DNA of 13,760 nt from CADEED01 sp044871085 (lineage in GTDB: Bacteria > Pseudomonadota > Gammaproteobacteria > Steroidobacterales > Steroidobacteraceae), in contig JBIOZI010000270.1 in the NCBI GenBank assembly GCA_044871085.1, positions 1 to 13,760 on the forward strand, given 5' to 3'. Shown one piece after another: positions 7,028-12,674 of the stretch. The notes under the pieces were generated by a model. That model worked only from the letters and a program-made list of their open reading frames with translations. It was not told where the DNA came from and did no database searches. Numbering within the stretch: the first letter of the stretch is position 1; each line of letters begins with the position of its first letter. The translations under genes were made by a program, and so were the position numbers.

Positions 7028-8281
7028 GTGACCGACTACCTCATCGACTGGTTGAGCCTGCTGGGTCGATGGTTTCATCTCATCGTCGGCATCGCGTGGA
7101 TCGGCTCGTCGTTCTACTTCGTCTGGCTCGACAATCATCTGCGCCCGCCGGAGGACCCGGAGCTCGCGCGCAAGGGAGTCGGCGGAGAGTTGTGGGCCGT
7201 GCATGGCGGCGGCTTCTACAACGCGCACAAGTACCGCGTCGCGCCTCACCACCTGCCCGCTCATTTGCACTGGTTCTACTGGGAAGCCTATTCCACCTTC
7301 CTGTCCGGTTTGTTCCTGCTGTGCCTCATTTATTACGGGCAGGCGCAGATCTACCTGATCGATCCGTCCGTTGCGGCATTGTCCAAACCCGCGGCCATCG
7401 CCATCGCGGTTTCGTTCCTGGTGGGCGGCTGGCTCGTCTATGACGGGTTGTGTCGCACGGCGCTCGCGCGCAACGGTGCGGCGCTCGCCGGTGTGCTGGC
7501 CGTGCTGTTGTCGGCGGCAGCCTGGGGCTTGTGCCACTTGTTCAGCGGGCGCGGCGCGTTCATCCAGTTCGGCGCGATGCTCGGCACCATCATGGTGGCG
7601 AATGTGTTCTTCGTCATCATTCCCGGCCAACGCGAGATGGTGCGCGCCAAGCGCGATGGGCGCGAGCCGGATCCTCAAGCTGGCATCCGTGGAAAGCTGA
7701 GATCCACCCACAACACCTATTTCACGTTGCCCGTGCTGTTCACGATGATCAGCAATCACTATGCGGGCACATATGGCGCGCCTCACAACTGGCTGGTGCT
7801 GATTGCGATCAGCATGGCCGGCGTGCTGATCCGCGTGTATTTCGTGTCGCGGCACAAGGCGCACGAGCGTGGCGGCCGCACCTCGCCCGTACCGGCCGTG
7901 TTGGGAGTGCTCACGCTCGCCGCGGTGGCGTTCGTGCTGGCACCGCGAGCGCACGAACGTCGCGATGCGCCACCAGGCGGAGCGAATGCCTCGGATACCG
8001 CGGCAGGCACCGACTCCGGCCACGCGCGGCAATTCGCGCGAGTGCAGGCAATCGTTGCCCGGCGCTGCGTGCCCTGTCATGCCGCGAAGCCGACTCAGCC
8101 GGGGTTCGTGGCGCCGCCTGGCAATGTGCTGCTGGACTCGCCCGAGCACATCCTGATTCGCGTCGCGCAGATTCGTCAGCAGGTGGCCACGCGCGCGATG
8201 CCGATCGGCAATCTCACCGGCATCACCGAAGAGGAACGGGCGACGATGCTCGCGTGGGCCGAACATGGCGCCGCACACTGA
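7028..8281 (+). CDS. puuD: Membrane-bound urate hydroxylase with C-terminal cytochrome c domain
   Basis: Oxidises urate to 5-hydroxyisourate in the inner membrane, replacing soluble uricase; electrons pass to the fused cytochrome c domain instead of generating hydrogen peroxide. The GTG at 7028, four bases after the xdhC stop, gives 417 residues and a family-like N-terminus (DWLSLLGRWFHLIVGIAWIG). An ATG at 6971 would overlap xdhC by 53 nt and add an atypical segment, so it was not chosen. About eight membrane segments are visible: roughly 10-34, 84-104, 120-140, 150-171, 176-198, 230-246, 254-274 and 287-306. The linker 307-335 is Gly/Ala/Asp-rich. The cytochrome c domain has the haem site CVPCH (347-351), with M391 in AMPIGN the likely axial ligand. 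Conserved PuuD stretches such as WAVHGGGFYNAHKY and STHNTYFTLPVLF are present. Confidence 0.95.
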   Translation: MTDYLIDWLSLLGRWFHLIVGIAWIGSSFYFVWLDNHLRPPEDPELARKGVGGELWAVHGGGFYNAHKYRVAPHHLPAHLHWFYWEAYSTFLSGLFLLCLIYYGQAQIYLIDPSVAALSKPAAIAIAVSFLVGGWLVYDGLCRTALARNGAALAGVLAVLLSAAAWGLCHLFSGRGAFIQFGAMLGTIMVANVFFVIIPGQREMVRAKRDGREPDPQAGIRGKLRSTHNTYFTLPVLFTMISNHYAGTYGAPHNWLVLIAISMAGVLIRVYFVSRHKAHERGGRTSPVPAVLGVLTLAAVAFVLAPRAHERRDAPPGGANASDTAAGTDSGHARQFARVQAIVARRCVPCHAAKPTQPGFVAPPGNVLLDSPEHILIRVAQIRQQVATRAMPIGNLTGITEEERATMLAWAEHGAAH

Positions 8282-8389
8282 GTGTGAAGATCGTGCACAA
8301 TCCGAGCGCCGGTCGCACCTGGATCTCGAAGCACTCGCGGTGAGCCACATCCATCTGAAGTCCTTTTCAACCCAAGCCGGACACAGTTC
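8282..8389 (+). other. puuD-puuE gap with two chained micro-ORFs
   Basis: This 108-bp stretch is the only sizeable gap in the operon. It holds two tiny GTG-started frames: 8284-8343 (19 codons plus stop) and 8340-8393 (17 codons plus stop). Each junction is a GTGA overlap: the first stop overlaps the second start at 8340-8343, and the second stop overlaps the puuE GTG at 8390-8393. Neither peptide is recognised and no clear ribosome-binding sites precede them. They may be chance frames, or a leader that couples puuE translation to upstream ribosomes. No obvious promoter or terminator was seen. Confidence 0.3.
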
Positions 8390-9325
8390 GTGACGACCGC
8401 GCGAGATCTCATCGGCTACGGGCGAACGCCTCCGCATCCGCACTGGCCCAAACGGGCGCGGGTCGCCGTGCAGTTCGTGTTGAATCACGAGGAAGGCGCG
8501 GAGAATTCCGTGCTGTATGGCGATCAGGCTTCCGAGACCTTCCTGTCGGAGATCATCGGCGCGCAGGCCTTTCCCATGCGGCACATGAGCATGGAGTCGC
8601 TGTTCGAATATGGCTCGCGCGCCGGCCTGTGGCGAGTACTGCGTGCATTCGAACAGCGCAAGCTGCCGCTCACCATCTTTGCCGCCGCCCAGGCTTTGCA
8701 GCAGCACGCGGAAGCCGCGGCGGCCTATCGCGAGCTGGGATACGAGATCGCGGGCCATGGGCTGCGATGGATCAGCTATCAATTCGCGGACGAGGCAACG
8801 GAGCGCGCGCATCTGGCGGAGGCGGTGGCGATCCTGAAGGAGATGTCGGGTTCCGCCCCGCTCGGCTGGTACACGGGGCGCGATAGTCCCAACACCCGGC
8901 GGCTGGTCGTCGAGCACGGTGGATTCTTGTACGACTCGGATTCGTATGCCGACGATCTGCCGTACTGGACGGAAATCGAGGCCTCCGGCCGGCGCATCCC
9001 GCATCTGGTCGTGCCCTACACCCTGGACAGCAACGACATGCGTTTTGCCGCCGCGCAGGGTTTCAATTCGGGCACGCAGTTCTTCGACTATCTACGCGAC
9101 GCGTTCGACACCCTGTACCGCGAAGGAGATCCAGGTGGTTTGAACGCGCCGAAGATGCTCTCCATCGGGTTGCATGCGCGCCTGGTGGGCCGGCCCGGGC
9201 GTATCGCATCGCTCGAGAGATTTCTCGATTACGTCCTCGAGAAAGAAGACGTCTGGGTGTGCCGGCGGGTGGATATCGCGCGGCATTGGATCGCCACCCA
9301 TCCTCACGAGGCTGCCGGCGGGTGA
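8390..9325 (+). CDS. puuE: Allantoinase PuuE (polysaccharide deacetylase fold)
   Basis: Hydrolyses (S)-allantoin to allantoate in the cytoplasm. PuuE is unrelated to the metal-dependent amidohydrolase allantoinases and belongs to the polysaccharide-deacetylase superfamily; the Pseudomonas fluorescens enzyme was described as cofactor-independent. 311 residues, the usual length. Family motifs visible are RDLIGYGRTPPHP (5-17), VLNHEEGAENSVL (30-42), MSMESLFEYGSRAG (66-79), EIAGHGLRW (119-127, H123), GWYTGRDSPNTRRL (159-172), YDSDSYADDLPYW (181-193) and SIGLHARLVGRPGR (258-271, H262). The start is GTG at 8390, which puts RDLIGYGR at the expected distance from the N-terminus; no strong ribosome-binding site is visible. 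Its TGA overlaps the GTG of the next gene by 4 nt (GTGA, 9322-9325), a sign of coupled translation. Confidence 0.95.
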   Translation: MTTARDLIGYGRTPPHPHWPKRARVAVQFVLNHEEGAENSVLYGDQASETFLSEIIGAQAFPMRHMSMESLFEYGSRAGLWRVLRAFEQRKLPLTIFAAAQALQQHAEAAAAYRELGYEIAGHGLRWISYQFADEATERAHLAEAVAILKEMSGSAPLGWYTGRDSPNTRRLVVEHGGFLYDSDSYADDLPYWTEIEASGRRIPHLVVPYTLDSNDMRFAAAQGFNSGTQFFDYLRDAFDTLYREGDPGGLNAPKMLSIGLHARLVGRPGRIASLERFLDYVLEKEDVWVCRRVDIARHWIATHPHEAAGG

Positions 9326-11055
9326 TCGCCATCGAGCAACTCAATTCGCTGCCGGCGGCGCAATTCGTCGCGGCCTTGCACGGCATCTTCGAGCGCTCGC
9401 CATGGGTGCCGGAACGGGTTGCGAACGCACGCCCGTTCGATTCCCGCTTCGGCTTGCACGAAGCAATGTGCAACGTCGTCATGCAGGCGGATGTGAGCGA
9501 GCAGCTCGCATTGATACGGGCGCACCCGGAGCTCGCTGGGAAGGCCGCGGTCCGCGGCGAGCTCACACCCGAATCCACGCGCGAGCAGAGAGGCGCGGGC
9601 TTGTCGGCTTGCACGCCGCAGGAGTTGGCGCGCATCCAGACACTGAATGCACGGTACTCCACGACTTTCGGCTTTCCCTTCGTGCTGGCGGTGAAGGGCC
9701 ACACGCCGGCCACCGTCATCGCCGAGATGGAAGAGCGCATCACGCATTCGGCGGAAGATGAGCGCGCCGTCGCGCTGCGCCAGATCGGCCGTATCGCGGG
9801 TTTTCGGCTGGCGGACCTGGTGAGCGAGCCCTTGGGCGCCCAATGCATGGCGATGGCGGAAAGACTGGCGCGTTTCAGCGAGCAGGAAGGCGCGCTGACG
9901 TGCTCCTATCTCACGCCCACTCATCTGGCCACGGCGGCGCAAATCCGCGAGTGGATGCTGTCCGCAGGCCTCGAGGTCGAGACCGATGCCGTCGGCAACG
10001 TGATCGGTCGTTGGTATTCAGCCCACGCCGAAGCGCCCACGCTCATCACGGGCTCTCATTACGACACCGTGGTGAACGGTGGAAAATATGACGGCAGGCT
10101 GGGCGTGTTGCTGCCCATCGCGGTCGCCGGCCACTTGAGACGCAGCGGGGCGCAACTGCCCTTCACGCTCGAGATCATCGCGTTCGCGGAAGAAGAAGGC
10201 GTGCGATTCAAGTCGACCTTCCTCGGCAGCCGTGCGGTGGCCGGAAAGTTTCACTCCGCTGTTCTCGACGCCGTGGACGCGAGCGGTCTTTCCATGCGGC
10301 ACGCCATGGTGAGCGCCGGACTCGATCCGGCGAACATCGGCGCCGCTGCGCACGATCCCCGGAAAACGCTGGGCTTCGTGGAAGTGCACATCGAACAAGG
10401 TCCGGTGCTGTTGTCGGAGCAATTGCCGTTGGGCGTGGTCACTTCCATCGCCGGCAGTACCCGGGCGCTGGTTACGATCACAGGAGTTGCGGGCCACGCC
10501 GGCACCGTGCCGATGAACCTGCGGCAGGACGCCGCGGCCGCCGCGGCGGAGCTGATCTCCTTCATCGAGCAACGCTGCTCGCAAAGCGCCGGACTCGTTG
10601 GCACCGTGGGGCGGCTGGAAGTGCCGGGCGGTGCGGTAAACGTCATTCCCGGCCGCTGCGAATTGAGCATCGATGTGCGCGCGCCGGACGACGACATGCG
10701 CAGCTCCGCCTACCATGATGTAGTCGAACACAGCCGCCGGATCGCCGAGCGCCGCAAAGTCGACATCGACATTCGCACGGTGCTCGAGGTGGGCAGCGTG
10801 CGATGTGCGCCGGGCCTGCAGCGGCGCTGGGCAGACAGCATTCAAAGAATCACCGGTGCGGCGAGTGCCCGACATCTGCCGAGCGGCGCGGGGCATGACG
10901 CCATGATGATGAGTGAGCTCACGGAAGTCGGTATGCTCTTCGTCCGCTGTGGCAACGGTGGCGTCAGTCACAACCCCGCGGAAACCATGACGCCCGGCGA
11001 CGCCGAGCTCGCCAGCCGGGTATTCGCAGATTTTCTCGTCAACTTCACGCTATGA
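9322..11055 (+). CDS. uraD-allC: Bifunctional OHCU decarboxylase / allantoate amidohydrolase
   Basis: A two-domain fusion of 577 residues. Residues 1 to ~166 are an OHCU decarboxylase (UraD), which makes (S)-allantoin: RAHPELAGKAA with catalytic H68 (66-76), the ERSPWVPERV segment (24-33) and FGFPFVLAVKG (116-126). Residues ~172-577 are an M20-type allantoate amidohydrolase: GSHYDTVVNGGKYDGRLGV with ligands H246 and D257 (244-262), AEEEGVRF with E291 and E292 (289-296), VEVHIEQGPVL with H356 (353-363), GAGHDAM with H525 (522-528) and SHNPAE with H550 (549-554). Both halves look complete. The same architecture is known in databases as a putative bifunctional OHCU decarboxylase/allantoate amidohydrolase. 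The GTG at 9322 overlaps the puuE stop; the TGA overlaps the next ATG (ATGA, 11052-11055). The C-terminal half could instead act on another carbamoyl compound, but context favours allantoate. Confidence 0.93.
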   Translation: MIAIEQLNSLPAAQFVAALHGIFERSPWVPERVANARPFDSRFGLHEAMCNVVMQADVSEQLALIRAHPELAGKAAVRGELTPESTREQRGAGLSACTPQELARIQTLNARYSTTFGFPFVLAVKGHTPATVIAEMEERITHSAEDERAVALRQIGRIAGFRLADLVSEPLGAQCMAMAERLARFSEQEGALTCSYLTPTHLATAAQIREWMLSAGLEVETDAVGNVIGRWYSAHAEAPTLITGSHYDTVVNGGKYDGRLGVLLPIAVAGHLRRSGAQLPFTLEIIAFAEEEGVRFKSTFLGSRAVAGKFHSAVLDAVDASGLSMRHAMVSAGLDPANIGAAAHDPRKTLGFVEVHIEQGPVLLSEQLPLGVVTSIAGSTRALVTITGVAGHAGTVPMNLRQDAAAAAAELISFIEQRCSQSAGLVGTVGRLEVPGGAVNVIPGRCELSIDVRAPDDDMRSSAYHDVVEHSRRIAERRKVDIDIRTVLEVGSVRCAPGLQRRWADSIQRITGAASARHLPSGAGHDAMMMSELTEVGMLFVRCGNGGVSHNPAETMTPGDAELASRVFADFLVNFTL

Positions 11056-12317
11056 ACCCAGGCCAGACTTTGGAATCCCTCGTTCTCGAGCAGGTGGATC
11101 GGCGCTTTGCCGAGGAGCGGAGCTTTCTCGCCGAGCTGGTGAAGATCCCGACTGACAACCCGCCCGGCGACTGCGCGGCGCACGCCATCAAGGCGCGGGC
11201 TCTGCTCGAACGCCTCGGTTTCACGGTCGAAGCGCTTCCCGTTCCGGAAGGTGCCGTGCGCGCGGCGGGAATGATCTCCGCGACGAATCTGATCGTGCGC
11301 CGGAAGTTCGGCGTCGGCGGTCCGTGTGTCGCCCTGAATGCCCACGGAGACGTGGTGCCGCCTGGACTGGGCTGGACTCAAGATCCGTACGGCGCCGCCG
11401 TCATCGAAGATCCGCAGCACGGCGCCACGATGTTCGGCCGCGGCGTGGCGGTCAGCAAATCCGACTTCGCAACCTACACCTTCGCGTTGCTCGCGCTGCA
11501 ATCCTTGTTCGAAAGGGGCGCGCCGCTTCGAGGAACGATCGAGCTGCATTTCACGTACGACGAGGAAGTGGGTGGGGATATCGGCCCGCGCCGGCTGCTC
11601 GAAACCGGCTCGAGCAAGCCGGATTTCGCCATCTCCGCGGGCTTCTCGTATGCGGTCACCACGGCGCACAACGGCGTGATCCACCTGGAAGTGACCGTGC
11701 ACGGCAAGCAAGGTCACGCCGCCATGCCGGAATCCGGGGTCGATGCGCTCGTCGCGGCCACTCAGATCCTGCAGTCGATTTACGCTTCGCGCGAGCTGTT
11801 GAAGCAAAGGCGCTCGAAAGTTTCCGGCATCGGCCATCCGACTCTCAATGTCGGTCTCATTCAAGGCGGCATCAACACCAACGTGGTCCCCGATCGCGTG
11901 ACCTTTCGCATCGATCGGCGCGTGATTCCGGAGGAATCTCCCGAGGCCGCGGAAGCCGAATTGCGCGCGGTCATAGACGCCTGCTCATTCCCAGGCATTC
12001 GAGTGGAAGTGCGGCGGATTCTGCTGGCGCTGCCCCTGGTGAAGCTGCCGGGCTCGGACCGCCTCACTCAAACATTGCAGAAGTATGGACAGCAGTTTTT
12101 CGGCGTGCCGATCGCCGAGCATGGCGTGCCGTTGTACACGGACGCTCGCCATTACACGGCGGCGGGAATCCCCACCGTTCTGTATGGCGCAGGTCCGCGG
12201 ACGTTGGGTGAAGCGCACGGCCATGCGGCCGATGAGCAGCTCCGCTTGAGCGACTTGCGTAATGCCACGGCCACCGTGGCTTGCACGCTCGCCGCGCTGC
12301 TCGGCGCGGAAGCGTGA
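11052..12317 (+). CDS. M20-family (ArgE/DapE-type) hydrolase of unknown substrate
   Basis: The 421-residue protein belongs to the M20 metallohydrolases by its overall pattern: AHGDVVPPG with H98 and D100 (97-105), TYDEEVGGDIGP with E171 and E172 (168-179), D191 in KPDFAIS, the lid-domain GKQGHAAMPESGVDAL (218-233, H221) and a late AHGHAADE with H391 (388-395). The segment that normally reads GRGxxDxKG is here GRGVAVSKSDF (129-139): the aspartate that bridges the two metals is replaced by V134. That implies altered metal binding, or a subfamily with different chemistry. It is last in the operon, with its ATG overlapping the preceding stop (ATGA), so it probably acts on a product of allantoate hydrolysis or a related amide. 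Ureidoglycolate is a plausible but unproven substrate. It is distinct from the hydantoinase/carbamoylase-like M20 domain in the preceding fusion protein. Confidence 0.85.
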   Translation: MNPGQTLESLVLEQVDRRFAEERSFLAELVKIPTDNPPGDCAAHAIKARALLERLGFTVEALPVPEGAVRAAGMISATNLIVRRKFGVGGPCVALNAHGDVVPPGLGWTQDPYGAAVIEDPQHGATMFGRGVAVSKSDFATYTFALLALQSLFERGAPLRGTIELHFTYDEEVGGDIGPRRLLETGSSKPDFAISAGFSYAVTTAHNGVIHLEVTVHGKQGHAAMPESGVDALVAATQILQSIYASRELLKQRRSKVSGIGHPTLNVGLIQGGINTNVVPDRVTFRIDRRVIPEESPEAAEAELRAVIDACSFPGIRVEVRRILLALPLVKLPGSDRLTQTLQKYGQQFFGVPIAEHGVPLYTDARHYTAAGIPTVLYGAGPRTLGEAHGHAADEQLRLSDLRNATATVACTLAALLGAEA

Positions 12318-12354
12318 GCTCGGTCGAGCAACTCTAAACCTCACCGGCCGAGCT
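12317..12354 (+). terminator. Inverted repeat after the operon, possible terminator
   Basis: AGCTCGGTCG (12317-12326) pairs with CGGCCGAGCT (12345-12354): ten pairs, one of them G-U in RNA, around an 18-nt loop. It begins at the last base of the M20 gene's stop codon, where an operon terminator is expected. No run of T follows, so it is not a classical intrinsic terminator and may only stabilise the 3' end of the message. Confidence 0.4.
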
Positions 12355-12674
12355 GCAGTGGACTGAACGCCGATTTCGGCTGATCCGTGTAGCTCTGGTT
12401 GGTTTAGGTCGTATCGAAGAAGCAGGCGCGGTCGTCCGGCTCCGAATAGAACGACTTGCTGAGGTCGAATTCCGCCGGCGCCCGGCAGATGGCGTGGACG
12501 AACGAATGCATGCGGCGGCTGTCGTGGAGATCCGTGGGAGTAGATTGGCGCGTTGCACGGAGGTTCGTGTCTGATTTCGGCTACCGAGTGCACTGGACAC
12601 TGAACGTCTGGCAGGAGTGCGCTCTTCAGGTACGAGTCCGTCCCGGCCATGCCGCCCAGGCCGCCGCCCGCTCT
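12318..12674. other. Intergenic region without an intact gene
   Basis: This 357-bp stretch separates the convergent M20 gene and the minus-strand hypothetical gene. It holds the inverted repeat at 12317-12354, an interrupted minus-strand coding-like frame (12341-12580) and a segment of lower-GC, non-coding appearance around 12545-12610. GATTTCGGCT occurs twice in the same orientation (12372-12381 and 12573-12582). Each copy lies near a related motif: CAGTGGACTGAACG at 12356-12369 and CACTGGACACTGAACG at 12591-12606. These could be traces of an old insertion, but no transposase or clean element ends were recognised. No RNA gene was seen. Confidence 0.5.
12341..12580 (-). pseudogene. Degraded coding remnant interrupted by TAA
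   Basis: Read on the minus strand, this frame is open from 12580 (just after a TAG at 12583-12581) to a TGA at 12343-12341, with a single in-frame TAA at 12406-12404. From about 12535 down to the TGA, third codon positions are nearly all G or C, as in the real genes here, and the translation is balanced in composition: SFVHAICRAPAEFDLSKSFY, later PDDRACFFDTT, then, past the TAA, TNQSYTDQPKSAFSPLQLGR. The codon after ACC is TAA where a TAC (Tyr) would restore the frame. It looks like the C-terminal end of a former gene with a nonsense mutation. The protein is not recognised. The in-frame ATG at 12511 has no ribosome-binding site. Confidence 0.4.

Noticed and set aside
7007..9004. Very long minus-strand open frame (665 codons)
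   Set aside because: It lies antisense to puuD and puuE, whose motifs and lengths are unmistakable. The antisense translation is rich in Arg, His and Gln with no recognisable domain, as expected from GC-rich shadow frames.
11985..12650. Minus-strand frame from an ATG at 12650 reaching into the M20 gene
   Set aside because: Most of it is antisense to the C-terminal part of the M20 gene, and its third-position bias is lost after the first ~20 codons.
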